A DNA stretch of 9,378 bases from an uncultured Polymorphobacter sp. (GCA_937871645.1 CALMPZ010000001.1:1-9378); one strand, 5' to 3'. Counted from the stretch's first letter, positions 1 to 7,484 are shown. Notes: a model not told the origin generated them from the letters alone. A program made the numbers and translations.

Positions 1-1
1 C

Positions 2-1900
2 CGTTTCAGCACCGAGCCGCTCGACCCGATGATGAGCCGGCCGTCGGACCCGACGCTTGACGCCGTCGTGCAATGGGACCGGCTGCGCCGCGACGCCTAT
101 GACGCGCCGCTGTCCGAATTCACCAGCTTCCTCAAGCGCTATCCCGGCTGGCCCGCCAACGCCACCATCCGCCGCCACGCCGAACGCAGCATCACCGCCG
201 CCACGCCGGCCGCAGACCGGCTGGCGTTCTTCAGCGCCAACCCGCCGGTTTCCGCTGTCGGCAAGCTGCGCCTTGCCGAAGCCTATGCCGCAACCGGCCG
301 CACGGCAGAGGCCACCGCCATGGCCAAGGATGCGTGGGATTCGTCGGGGCTCGATTCGAGCCAGGAGGCCGAGTTGCTGGGTCGCTTCGGCAATGCCATC
401 ACGCCCGACGACAACCGGCTGCGCTTCGACCGGCTGCTCTGGGCCAACCAGACCAGCGCGGCCACGCGCTTGCTGCCGCGCCTGCCGGCGGTGTCCCAGC
501 CGCTCGCCAACACGCGGCTGGCGTTCCGCAGCGGGAATCCCGGCGCCGAAGCCATGCTCGCGGCATTGCCGGCCGACCAGCAAAACGACCCCGGACTGAT
601 CCTCGACCGCGTCAACGCGATGAAGCGCAGCGGCAATGTCCGGGGCGCGCGGGCGCTGATGGCGTCGGCGAACATCACCCGCGGCTCGGTCGTCGATGCC
701 GAAGTCTGGCTCAAGGCACGGCTCGAACTCGGCCGCGCCGCGCTGCGCGAGGGCGACACCGAAACCGCCTATCGGTTGTTCGCCAACCACCGCGCGTTTG
801 CATTGGGGCGCGGCCTCAACGAGCGTTCGCTCGCCGACCGCCAGGTCTATATCGACAATGAATGGCTCGCCGGCTGGACGGCATTGCGCCGCCTCAACCG
901 CGCTACGCCGGCACTCGATCACTTTCAGAATGTCCGCTACGCTGCATTGACGCCGGTCAGCATGGCGCGCGGCGATTACTGGTCGGGCCGCGCTGCCGAG
1001 GCCGCCGGCCAGCGCGCCAAGGCCGACAAATTCTACACCGAAGCCGCCACCCACCCCGATTACTTCTACGGCCAGCTGGCGACTGAACGCCTCGGCAAGT
1101 CGCTGGCGCTCAAGAAGACCGCGCCGCCGTCGGTCAGTTCGGCGGCGCGCAGCAGCTTCGCGCAGAACTCGCTGGTCAAGGCGGCGGTGGCGCTCGGCGA
1201 AATCGACCAGCGCAACCTGCAGACGCTGTTCATCCGCGCTTTGGTCGAAGGTGCCGAAACCGCCGAACAGGCGCGGCTGGTCGCCGATCTCGCCGGGCCG
1301 CTCGGCCGCCCCGAAGTCGGCGTGCTGATGGGCAAGGCGTCACGTGCGACGGGCGAACTCGCCATGATCACGCTGGCCTTTCCCGAGCTGGTGCTACCCG
1401 CCAATCTCAACCCGAGCTGGACGATGATCCACGCCATCACGCGCCAGGAAAGCCAGTTCGACCGCACTGCAACCAGCAGCGCCGGCGCACGCGGGCTGAT
1501 GCAGCTGATGCCCGCCACCGCGCAGGAAACCGCGATCAAGCTTGGCCTGCCGTTCAACATCAGCCGGTTGATCGAAGACCCGACCTACAACGTCACGCTG
1601 GGCGCCGCCTATTACGAGCGCGTCCGCCGGTCGTTCGAAGGCAGCCATTTGCTCGCGGTCGCGTCGTACAACGCCGGCCCCGGCAATGCCCGCAAGTTCA
1701 TCGCCGCCAACGGCGATCCGCGGCTGCCCGGCACCGATGTCGTCGACTGGGTCGAGCTGATCACGTTGTCGGAAACCCGCACCTATGTGCAGCGCGTGCT
1801 CGAAAACGCCGTGGTCTACGACCTGCTCAATCCCGGCAATTCAAACATGCCGACGACCAATCGCCTGAGCGCCTACCTCGGCAAGCGCGAGCCCGGTTAA
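2..1900 (+). CDS. slt: Soluble lytic murein transglycosylase (Slt family), 5' end outside the window
   Basis: Predicted periplasmic lytic transglycosylase that cleaves the MurNAc-GlcNAc bond of peptidoglycan and leaves 1,6-anhydro-MurNAc. The frame is open from base 2, before the first Met at 29, so the true start and any signal peptide lie upstream. Numbering from Met29 (623 aa): residues 1 to about 450 are Ala-rich helical repeats, as expected for the superhelical U/L region of Slt70-type enzymes. The SLT domain follows, with the catalytic Glu474 in RQESQFD, GLMQLMP (489-495), YNAGPG (547-552) and the late ETRTYVQRVLEN segment. All SLT motifs are intact, so the enzyme should be active. It is convergent with ppk2 and its TAA overlaps the ppk2 stop. 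The family call is firm. The subclass (Slt70-like) rests on the long N-terminal region. Confidence 0.93.
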   Translation, partial: RFSTEPLDPMMSRPSDPTLDAVVQWDRLRRDAYDAPLSEFTSFLKRYPGWPANATIRRHAERSITAATPAADRLAFFSANPPVSAVGKLRLAEAYAATGRTAEATAMAKDAWDSSGLDSSQEAELLGRFGNAITPDDNRLRFDRLLWANQTSAATRLLPRLPAVSQPLANTRLAFRSGNPGAEAMLAALPADQQNDPGLILDRVNAMKRSGNVRGARALMASANITRGSVVDAEVWLKARLELGRAALREGDTETAYRLFANHRAFALGRGLNERSLADRQVYIDNEWLAGWTALRRLNRATPALDHFQNVRYAALTPVSMARGDYWSGRAAEAAGQRAKADKFYTEAATHPDYFYGQLATERLGKSLALKKTAPPSVSSAARSSFAQNSLVKAAVALGEIDQRNLQTLFIRALVEGAETAEQARLVADLAGPLGRPEVGVLMGKASRATGELAMITLAFPELVLPANLNPSWTMIHAITRQESQFDRTATSSAGARGLMQLMPATAQETAIKLGLPFNISRLIEDPTYNVTLGAAYYERVRRSFEGSHLLAVASYNAGPGNARKFIAANGDPRLPGTDVVDWVELITLSETRTYVQRVLENAVVYDLLNPGNSNMPTTNRLSAYLGKREPG

Positions 1901-2760
1901 GCCCTGCCCCAGCCGTACTTGGCGTTGCCGTTCTTGCCATTGCCGTTCTTGCCCGAGCCACTTTCCGCCGGATCGAGATCCAACGGCCCCAGCGCAGCTT
2001 GCGCCACCGCCAGCAGTTCGGGTGAAATTTCCGGATAGCTCAGGTCGACACCTGCACCCAGCGCATCAACGATAACCTGCAAGCCCTTGATACGTGCATA
2101 TTTCTTATCGTTCGCGGCAATCACGACCCACGGCGCATGCTTGGGGCTGCAACGTTCGAACATCTCGCCATAGGCAACGACATAGCCGGCGCGATTACTG
2201 CGGTTGTGATAATCCTCAAGCCCGGTTTTCCAGCGCTTGTAGGGCACTTCGAGCCGTTCGCGCAGTCGCTTGTCCTGCTCCTCCTGCGTCGTGTGCAGGA
2301 ACAATTTGACCAGCCGCGTGCCACTGTCGAGCTGCGTCTGCTCGAAGGCATTGATCTCGTCATAGGCGCGTTTCCAGACCTTTTCGGGCGTCAGTTCATC
2401 GACACGCTCGACCAGCACGCGGCCGTACCAGCTGCGGTCGAACACCGCGACTTCGCGGTCGGCGGGCAACCGCGTCCAGAAACGCCACAGGAAATGGTGC
2501 GCCAGCTCTTCCTTGCTCGGCGCGCCAATCGACCAGACCTTGGTGAAACGCGGGTCGGTCTCGGCCGTCATGCGCTGGATCAGCCCGCCCTTGCCGCTGG
2601 CATCCCAGCCTTCGAGGGTGATCAGCCCGCGCAGCCCCTGGCGCATGTAGGCGGCCTGGATGATCTGCAATTCATACTGCAGCCGCTTGAGTTCGCGTTC
2701 ATAGTCATCGTCGTCGATCTGCCCCTCGTATTCGAAATCCTTGAGGTTGATCTTCGACAT
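1897..2760 (-). CDS. ppk2: Polyphosphate kinase 2 (PPK2) family protein
   Basis: 287 aa. PPK2 enzymes transfer phosphate between polyphosphate and nucleotides, often making GTP, ATP or ADP from polyP. Visible motifs are Walker A GWDASGKGG (51-59), Walker B FDRSWYGR (107-114) and the lid-type segment RSNRAGY. The core (about residues 1-260) is one complete PPK2 domain, so this is not the tandem two-domain form. The last 25 residues are a low-complexity Gly/Asn/Lys tail made by a 15-bp tandem repeat. The ATG at 2760 lies 4 nt after the aspS stop. An AAGG inside the aspS 3' end, 9 nt before the ATG, could be its ribosome site, so translation may be coupled to aspS. The nucleotide preferred as substrate cannot be read from sequence alone. 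Confidence 0.9.
   Translation of the reverse strand: MSKINLKDFEYEGQIDDDDYERELKRLQYELQIIQAAYMRQGLRGLITLEGWDASGKGGLIQRMTAETDPRFTKVWSIGAPSKEELAHHFLWRFWTRLPADREVAVFDRSWYGRVLVERVDELTPEKVWKRAYDEINAFEQTQLDSGTRLVKLFLHTTQEEQDKRLRERLEVPYKRWKTGLEDYHNRSNRAGYVVAYGEMFERCSPKHAPWVVIAANDKKYARIKGLQVIVDALGAGVDLSYPEISPELLAVAQAALGPLDLDPAESGSGKNGNGKNGNAKYGWGRA
1925..1954 (-). repeat. 15-bp tandem repeat in the ppk2 3' end
   Basis: Two adjacent 15-bp units (1925-1939 and 1940-1954) differ only in their last base and encode the repeated GKNGN of the PPK2 tail. The unit length is a multiple of three, so copy-number change by slippage would keep the frame and only alter tail length. Confidence 0.8.
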
Positions 2761-2764
2761 GATG

Positions 2765-4573
2765 TCAGGCCTTTGCCGCTGGTTCGACCGACCGGATATG
2801 AAGTTCGCGCAACTGCTTCGGCGTCACCGCCGACGGCGCGTTCATCATCAGATCCTCGGCCTTCTGGTTCATCGGGAACAGTACGACCTCGCGGATGTTG
2901 GGCTCGTTCGCCAGCAGCATGACGATGCGGTCGACACCCGGCGCCGAGCCCCCGTGCGGCGGTGCGCCGAACTTGAAGGCGTTGATCATGCCGGCGAAAT
3001 CGCGGTCGACATCCTCGCGGCTGTAGCCGGCGATTTCGAACGCCTTGTACATGATTTCGGGGCGATGGTTGCGGATGGCGCCCGACGACAGCTCGATACC
3101 GTTGCAAACGATGTCATACTGGTACGCCAGAATGTCGAGCGGGTCCTTGGTTTCCAGGGCCTCCAGCTCGCCCTGCGGCATCGAGAACGGGTTGTGGCTG
3201 AAGTCGACCTTCTTGGCGTCCTCGTCATATTCGAACATCGGGAAATCGACGATCCAGCAGAATTTGAACGCCCCCTGCTCGATCAGCCCGAGGTCTTCGC
3301 CGATCTTGGTGCGCGCGAGGCCCGCCAGCTTTGCCGCCTTGAGCGGCTTGTCGGCGGCAAAGAACACGCCGTCATCAGGCCCAAGCCCGAGCTGCGCGAC
3401 AATCGCCGCCATGCGCTCGCCGCCGATGTTCTTGGCGATCGGGCCGCCAGCCTCGCCACCCTTGAAGTTGGTGTAGCCGAGACCCGCCCAGCCTTCGCTG
3501 CGCGCCCAGTCGTTCATGCCGTCGAAGAAACTGCGCGGCCGCAAACCGGCACCCGGCGCCGGAATCGCGCGCACGACCGCGCCGGTTTCGATCATCTTGG
3601 CGAAGATGCCGAAGCCGCTGTCACGGAAATGCTCGGTGACGTCCTGGATGACCAGCGGGTTGCGCAGGTCGGGCTTGTCGTTGCCGTACTTGAGCATCGA
3701 TTCGGCGTAGGCAATGCGCGGGAACGGCGGCTTGGTCACCGCCCAGGGCTCACCCGTGGCAAAGCCCGCGAACTCGTCGAACACACCCGCCAGCACGGGT
3801 TCAATCGCTGCAAAAACATCGTCTTGCGTGACAAAGCTCATTTCGAAGTCGAGCTGGTAGAATTCGCCGGGTGAGCGGTCGGCGCGCGCGTCCTCGTCGC
3901 GGAAGCACGGCGCAATCTGGAAATAGCGGTCGAAGCCCGCAACCATCAGCAGCTGCTTGAACATCTGCGGCGCTTGCGGCAGCGCGTAGAATTTGCCCGG
4001 GTGGACGCGGCTCGGCACCAGAAAGTCGCGCGCGCCTTCGGGCGACGATGCCGTCAGGATCGGCGTCTGGAACTCGGTGAAGCCCTGATCGATCATTCGG
4101 CGGCGCAGGCTCGCGATGACGTTCGACCGCAGCATGATGTTGCGGTGCAGCCGTTCACGACGCAGATCGAGGAAGCGGTACTTGAGGCGGATGTCTTCGG
4201 GATATTCCTGCTCGCCTGCCACCGGCAGCGGCAGGTCGGTCGCCGAAGACTGCACCGTCACGTCGACCGCACGGACTTCGATGGCACCCGTCGGCAGGTT
4301 CGGATTGACCATGCCTTCCCCACGCGCCACGACATCGCCGGTCACGGTAATCACCGATTCCGCACGCAGCGCATCGAGCACCGCAAACGCCGGATCACCG
4401 GTGTTCGACACAATCTGTGTCAGCCCGTAATGGTCGCGCAAATCGATGAACAGCACGCCGCCATGGTCGCGCTTGCGGTGCACCCAGCCCGAAAGCCGCG
4501 CGGTGGTCCCGGCATCCTCGATGCGCAGCGCGGCGCAGGTGTGCGAACGATAGGTGTGAAGCGGCGAGGCCAT
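2765..4573 (-). CDS. aspS: Aspartyl-tRNA synthetase, probably non-discriminating (Asp/Asn)
   Basis: 602 aa class IIb synthetase that charges tRNA-Asp with aspartate. Order: N-terminal OB-fold anticodon-binding domain (about 1-105), catalytic core with the [15 protein letters not shown] segment (170-184), motif 2 [19 protein letters not shown] (224-242), the bacterial GAD insertion in the middle, and motif 3 GVDRIVMLL (546-554). Start chosen at 4573 because [17 protein letters not shown] matches the conserved N terminus. A Met 20 codons upstream (4633) would add a poorly conserved leader. His37 (in KRDHGG) and Gly87 (in GEGMVN) are at positions linked to relaxed tRNA-Asp/tRNA-Asn recognition in Pseudomonas AspRS, and E. 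coli has Leu at the first. This suggests the indirect GatCAB route to Asn-tRNA. No clear Shine-Dalgarno is seen. It probably leads an operon with ppk2 and is divergent from rnd. Confidence 0.95.
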   Translation of the reverse strand: MASPLHTYRSHTCAALRIEDAGTTARLSGWVHRKRDHGGVLFIDLRDHYGLTQIVSNTGDPAFAVLDALRAESVITVTGDVVARGEGMVNPNLPTGAIEVRAVDVTVQSSATDLPLPVAGEQEYPEDIRLKYRFLDLRRERLHRNIMLRSNVIASLRRRMIDQGFTEFQTPILTASSPEGARDFLVPSRVHPGKFYALPQAPQMFKQLLMVAGFDRYFQIAPCFRDEDARADRSPGEFYQLDFEMSFVTQDDVFAAIEPVLAGVFDEFAGFATGEPWAVTKPPFPRIAYAESMLKYGNDKPDLRNPLVIQDVTEHFRDSGFGIFAKMIETGAVVRAIPAPGAGLRPRSFFDGMNDWARSEGWAGLGYTNFKGGEAGGPIAKNIGGERMAAIVAQLGLGPDDGVFFAADKPLKAAKLAGLARTKIGEDLGLIEQGAFKFCWIVDFPMFEYDEDAKKVDFSHNPFSMPQGELEALETKDPLDILAYQYDIVCNGIELSSGAIRNHRPEIMYKAFEIAGYSREDVDRDFAGMINAFKFGAPPHGGSAPGVDRIVMLLANEPNIREVVLFPMNQKAEDLMMNAPSAVTPKQLRELHIRSVEPAAKA

Positions 4574-4614
4574 GGGACATATACCAATTTGAAGCGGCGG
4601 CGCGCGATGCGCCA

Positions 4615-4628
4615 TCAGGCGCGCCTGA
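4615..4628. promoter_or_regulatory. 14-bp perfect palindrome upstream of aspS
   Basis: TCAGGCGCGCCTGA reads the same on both strands. It lies 42 nt upstream of the aspS ATG and overlaps the -10 position expected from the TTGACA box at 4648-4653. This could be an operator for a dimeric regulator. A chance GC-rich palindrome is also possible, and no second copy is present in the window. Confidence 0.35.
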
Positions 4629-4653
4629 CACACGTTCGGCGCGTATTTGTCAA
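4625..4653 (-). promoter_or_regulatory. Candidate sigma70-type promoter for aspS-ppk2
   Basis: On the minus strand a perfect -35 box TTGACA lies at 4653-4648. At 17 nt spacing the -10 would be TGTCAG (4630-4625), a weak match (3 of 6). It is correctly oriented, with the start codon about 50 nt further on. The -35 is convincing and the -10 is not. Confidence 0.4.
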
Positions 4654-4712
4654 GTTTTCGGGCGCCCGGGCCGTGTGCCCGTTCACATCATTCGGCCCCA
4701 CTTTTCCCCGCC

Positions 4713-4787
4713 TCCCCAGCGAAAGCTGGGGTCCATCCTTCACGCGGCGCCTTTGGGCGAGGCATGGACCCCAGCTTTCGCTGGGGA
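4713..4787. repeat. Inverted pair of hairpin repeats (24-bp arms)
   Basis: Arms 4713-4736 and 4764-4787 are perfect reverse complements separated by 27 nt. Each arm is itself a hairpin: a 7-bp stem CCCCAGC/GCTGGGG closing a GAAA loop, followed by TCCAT. The form is that of a REP/BIME-like intergenic element. It lies between the divergent aspS and rnd genes and could slow transcription or terminate read-through, but no T-run follows on either strand. Confidence 0.9.
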
Positions 4788-4888
4788 AGCGTGGGGTGTG
4801 GGCGACGCGTTCCAACTGCAACCTGCGGCACCACCGGCGAAATTTGCACAGACTAGCCCTAGTGCGCGCAAGGCCTTATGAACGGCAA

Positions 4889-6064
4889 ATGCATATCCAT
4901 CCGCTGATCACCGACACCGCCACGCTCGCCGCGCTTTGCACCCGTCTTGCCGCGGCCGACTTCGTCACTGTCGATACCGAATTCATGCGCGAAAACACCT
5001 TCTACCCCGATTTGTGCCTCGTGCAGATCGCCGGTGGCGGGGAAGCCGCCGCAATCGACCCGAAATCGCCCGACCTTGACCTCAAGCCGCTGCTCGACCT
5101 GCTCGTCGAGGAACCGGTGCTCAAGGTCTTCCACGCCGGCGGCCAGGACCTCGAAATCATCTACAACCTGACCGGCAAGACCCCGACCCCGCTGTTCGAC
5201 ACGCAGATCGCCGCGATGGCGCTCGGCCAGGGCGAGCAGGTCAGCTACACCAACCTCGTCCAGTCGTTCCTCGGCGTCGCCATCGACAAGGGCGCGCGCT
5301 TTACCGACTGGGCGCGCCGGCCGCTCAATGACCGGCAGATCGACTATGCCATCGGCGACGTCACCCACCTTGCGGCGCTGTTCCCCAAAATGCTCGCCAA
5401 GCTGATGAAAACCGGCCGCGGCGCCTGGCTCGATGACGAAATGGCGCGTGCATCGAACCCCGCGACCTACGCCAATGACCCCGATACCGCCTGGCAACGC
5501 CTGCGCCTGCCCAACCGCAACCCCGTCATCCTCGGCCGCCTCAAGGCGCTCGCCGCATGGCGCGAGCGCGAGGCGCAGAGCAAGGACGTGCCGCGCGGCC
5601 GCATCGTCAAGGATGAAACACTCGGCGAACTCGCCGCCTCGCCGCCCGCCACCCAAAACGACCTCGCACGCATGCGCGGGCTGTCAACCAGCTGGGCGAG
5701 CAACGACATCGGCAAGCGCCTGTGCGCCGCACTCGCCGCCGCCACGCCGCTGCCCGCCGACGAAATGCCCGTCCGCGAAGTCTCGCGCCCCGGCCTCAGC
5801 TCCGAAGGCGCGCTGATCGCCGACCTGCTCAAACTGCTCCTCAAAATCCGCGCCAAGGAAGCCAATGTCGCGCCCAAACTCGTCGTCAAAGGCGACGAAC
5901 TCGATGCCATCGCCGCCGGCGTCCGCGACGGCCTGCCAGTGCTGAACGGCTGGCGCTTCGACATCTTCGGCAAGGACGCGCTCGCACTGGTCGACGGCCA
6001 CCTCGCCTTCACCGTGCGCGACGGCAAGTTGACGATGACGGGGACCGGGGCAGAGGTAGAGTAG
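4889..6064 (+). CDS. rnd: Ribonuclease D (DEDDy 3'-5' exoribonuclease)
   Basis: 391 aa cytoplasmic exoribonuclease acting in 3' maturation of tRNA and other stable RNAs. All catalytic positions are visible: Exo I Asp29 and Glu31 (VDTEF), Exo II Asp87 (FHAGGQDLEII), Exo III Tyr153 and Asp157 (YAIGD), which gives the DEDDy class. An HRDC-type nucleic-acid-binding domain follows from about 205 to 285 (NRNPVILGRLKALAAWRERE onward), then a C-terminal helical region. Start chosen at 4889 because MHIHPLITDTATL begins just before the exonuclease fold. The frame stays open far upstream, but that stretch runs antisense through aspS and the repeat. No clear Shine-Dalgarno precedes the ATG. The stop is followed after one base by the 43-bp repeat. 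Divergent from aspS. Confidence 0.93.
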   Translation: MHIHPLITDTATLAALCTRLAAADFVTVDTEFMRENTFYPDLCLVQIAGGGEAAAIDPKSPDLDLKPLLDLLVEEPVLKVFHAGGQDLEIIYNLTGKTPTPLFDTQIAAMALGQGEQVSYTNLVQSFLGVAIDKGARFTDWARRPLNDRQIDYAIGDVTHLAALFPKMLAKLMKTGRGAWLDDEMARASNPATYANDPDTAWQRLRLPNRNPVILGRLKALAAWREREAQSKDVPRGRIVKDETLGELAASPPATQNDLARMRGLSTSWASNDIGKRLCAALAAATPLPADEMPVREVSRPGLSSEGALIADLLKLLLKIRAKEANVAPKLVVKGDELDAIAAGVRDGLPVLNGWRFDIFGKDALALVDGHLAFTVRDGKLTMTGTGAEVE

Positions 6065-6065
6065 C

Positions 6066-6108
6066 AGGGCCTCCGGCGGGCAGGGCTGAGCCCTGCACCC
6101 GATTGATT
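6066..6108. repeat. Left copy of the 43-bp inverted repeat bounding the island
   Basis: Perfect reverse complement of 7535-7577. It contains an odd palindrome GCAGGGCTGAGCCCTGC (17 nt, central G) that can fold as a stem. It begins one base after the rnd stop codon, so it forms the first part of the rnd 3' untranslated region. No T-run follows, so it is not a canonical Rho-independent terminator. It marks the change from high to lower G+C. Confidence 0.95.
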
Positions 6109-6156
6109 GAGTTCCGCTTCTATGCACCGGCGTACACTTATCACGTGCATTTGAGG

Positions 6157-6171
6157 GCGGATGACATCCGC
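6157..6171. terminator. Small hairpin downstream of the island operon
   Basis: GCGGATGACATCCGC is an odd palindrome with a 6-7 bp stem, 28 nt past the stop of the last island gene. It could end that transcript, but there is no T-run in the minus direction, so the call is weak. A second inverted pair ATGCAC/GTGCAT (6122-6127, 6145-6150) lies next to it. Confidence 0.25.
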
Positions 6172-6199
6172 GCTACTTCATCATTAGTTTTCGTATTTG

Positions 6200-6622
6200 C
6201 TACGCTGGCTCACCGAATTTGGGTCCTTTTAGTCGGTCCCAAGCTTCTTGGTATTCGGAAATCGCATAGAGCTTTGGTTCCAACCAATATGAAATCTTAC
6301 CGCTTGAATTGACGTTCCAAACCGCGAGCCTCTTAACCTCTTCGAGCGTGAGAATGTAACAGGTGGGATTTGACGAGTTCGCGTTTAGCGTGATGATCCA
6401 CCAAGGGGAACGAAGCGTATCAAGTGAATGGCCTAGCGGAACCGAAGTACGCTTCGATAGAGCCTTCGACTGGATGGGCAAGACCGAAGTTTCATCGTCA
6501 CTCGCCGCATAAAGGTCCGCGCCCCGCGCATTCCGCACTGTAGGCATGACGTGCCAGCCGCGTCGCGACAATTCCCGCGCCACATGATAGAGACCTGCGT
6601 TTCCAGTGAGTTGATGGCGCAA
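6200..6622 (-). CDS. Small PD-(D/E)XK-like nuclease-fold protein (putative)
   Basis: 140 aa. No signal peptide or membrane segment. It resembles a family of small uncharacterised proteins that begin with an xxQLTGNAG helix and carry RNARGADLYA followed by a strand with QSK and then ALSKRTSVPLG. The spacing Asp36...Gln51-x-Lys53 fits the D-x(n)-(E/Q)xK core of PD-(D/E)XK nucleases such as restriction and Holliday-junction enzymes. The Gln in place of Glu is allowed in several subfamilies. An aromatic-rich C-terminal part (ISYWLEP, EAWDRL) follows. The start is TTG at 6622, supported by AAGG six bases upstream, an in-frame TAG just before, and the N-terminal motif. It lies 42 nt after the PLD-like gene on the same strand, so probably in one transcript. 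Activity and target are unknown. Confidence 0.7.
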   Translation of the reverse strand: MRHQLTGNAGLYHVARELSRRGWHVMPTVRNARGADLYAASDDETSVLPIQSKALSKRTSVPLGHSLDTLRSPWWIITLNANSSNPTCYILTLEEVKRLAVWNVNSSGKISYWLEPKLYAISEYQEAWDRLKGPKFGEPA

Positions 6623-6628
6623 TTTGTA

Positions 6629-6632
6629 CCTT
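6629..6632 (-). promoter_or_regulatory. Ribosome binding site deciding the TTG start at 6622
   Basis: On the minus strand AAGG is followed by six bases and then TTG. An in-frame TAG lies just upstream and no in-frame ATG occurs before the conserved QLTGNAG segment, so TTG is the only reasonable start. Confidence 0.6.
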
Positions 6633-6664
6633 GCCTATCCAATCCTGCCGGTCAATTGCTTGCC

Positions 6665-7423
6665 TCAACCATCTACAATGACGTTAGTCGCAGTTGCCCA
6701 GATCTCCTCGTAGGCTCCTATTTTCATCTTCGCCGTTTCAATATCGCTCCTCTGGAGCGTGGCTGGAGAACGCCGAGCAAAGTCCTTGAAGGATTGGGTC
6801 AATATCCAAGCATCTGCAGTGTCGATTATCAACAAGCGGTCGTGGAGCGACCGGGGCGCTGTTGCTCTAAGTGCAAGCGGGCGTGCTCCACCGTATTGCT
6901 CGACCCATCTTTTCGCCATTGGATTAAGGCTTGCCCTCATCGACGATGAGTCTGTCAACAGACGAACTGATACTCCTTCTGGCACTAAAACTGCAAACTC
7001 TGTGAGCGCACTTTCATCCATGTACGGGTCTACAATCAGCACGTCGACCTTGGCCGCTGCAAGTACCTTTGAAAATGCGGCAATGGCATCGAAACCACTT
7101 CCGACACTGACAAAGGCGCCTTGAGCTGATGCAGGAAGACGAATCTCAAGTTTAGCTAGAGCCCGATTGATTAACGAAATGATTGTTCGTGCATTCTCCT
7201 CGGGCCTCATAGTTCGAATGAGTTGGTCAATAGCATGGTCGAGCTGAATAGACATTATGTCCATAGGGAAGGCAGCTTGAACAACTGCTGAGGCACGGCC
7301 AAGCCATTGAACGGTTTGCGCAGGCAAATTGTACTTGTTGTCGAAACCAGTGAGGTCTGGTGTATTCACAAGCAGCACTGCAAGCTGTTGGTGCAGCGCT
7401 TCGGGAGATTGTGCATTTGGCAT
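6665..7423 (-). CDS. Phospholipase-D-like protein with a single HKD-type motif (putative)
   Basis: 252 aa, predicted cytoplasmic. The N-terminal third (1-110) is helical and unrecognised. The C-terminal half looks like one PLD-superfamily lobe: strand and loop VLIVDPYMDES (128-138), a second strand VSVRLLTD (151-158), then LHDRLLIID (193-201), which gives His194-x-Arg196-x4-Asp201, an HKD motif with Arg instead of Lys. ILTQSFKDFARRSPAT follows where PLD proteins have their Ser/Gly and Asn. Members with one motif usually act as dimers. Members include nucleases and phospholipases, and some are found in defence loci. The ATG at 7423 follows an in-frame TGA by one codon. A GAGG stands only one base before it, too close for an ideal site. 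First gene of the island operon. The PLD-like fold is moderately sure. The function is not known. Confidence 0.68.
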   Translation of the reverse strand: MPNAQSPEALHQQLAVLLVNTPDLTGFDNKYNLPAQTVQWLGRASAVVQAAFPMDIMSIQLDHAIDQLIRTMRPEENARTIISLINRALAKLEIRLPASAQGAFVSVGSGFDAIAAFSKVLAAAKVDVLIVDPYMDESALTEFAVLVPEGVSVRLLTDSSSMRASLNPMAKRWVEQYGGARPLALRATAPRSLHDRLLIIDTADAWILTQSFKDFARRSPATLQRSDIETAKMKIGAYEEIWATATNVIVDG

Positions 7424-7458
7424 GCCTCAACATGGCGACGATCGCGAAGCACGTCCAC

Positions 7459-7484
7459 AAATTAAAATTTTCAATTTTCTATAT
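7459..7484 (-). promoter_or_regulatory. AT-rich stretch upstream of the island operon, likely promoter region
   Basis: 26 bases with only two C and no G, about 36 nt upstream of the PLD-like start, in otherwise GC-rich surroundings. It includes the self-complementary AAAATTTT and, on the minus strand, TATAGA. No matching -35 box is evident, so exact elements are not assigned. Such AT-rich patches are typical targets for H-NS/MvaT/Lsr2-like silencers or for A+T-rich promoters. Confidence 0.35.

Larger units (their letters stand above)
4574..4888. other. Divergent intergenic region between aspS and rnd
   Basis: 315 bases without a convincing gene. It holds the likely aspS promoter, a 14-bp palindrome near it and a long inverted repeat (listed separately). 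On the rnd side, an interrupted palindrome ACTAG-CC-CTAGT lies at 4852-4863, 25 nt before the rnd start. I saw no good sigma70-type pair reading toward rnd and no tRNA or other RNA gene. The open frames crossing it are extensions of aspS or rnd, or translations of the repeat. Confidence 0.8.

Noticed and set aside
2741..3874. Long plus-strand open frame (377 aa) over aspS
   Set aside because: Antisense shadow of a well-supported conserved gene, no recognisable motifs.
3974..4888. Upstream extension of the rnd frame, about 305 codons
   Set aside because: It runs antisense through the conserved AspRS coding region and then through the inverted repeat. The RNase D homology starts only at 4889, and GC-rich third positions keep antisense frames open.
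4574..4888. tRNA or riboswitch in the aspS-rnd gap
   Set aside because: No cloverleaf, TTCGA-type arm or known aptamer core found. The structure present is explained by the inverted repeat.
4878..4907. Nine-codon mini frame (ATG at 4878) overlapping the rnd start
   Set aside because: No ribosome site or leader-peptide features such as repeated codons. Likely chance.
4859..5656. Minus-strand open frame (265 aa) over rnd
   Set aside because: Antisense to the catalytic part of RNase D, no family resemblance.
6551..6949. Plus-strand open frame (132 aa) inside the island
   Set aside because: Overlaps both minus-strand genes, which have recognisable motifs. No ribosome site or family similarity seen.
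7227..7460. Minus-strand 77-aa frame overlapping the start of the PLD-like gene
   Set aside because: Different frame of the same region, Cys/Ser/Ala-rich and without motifs. The overlapping ATG at 7433 is noted, but a frameshift is not needed to explain the gene.
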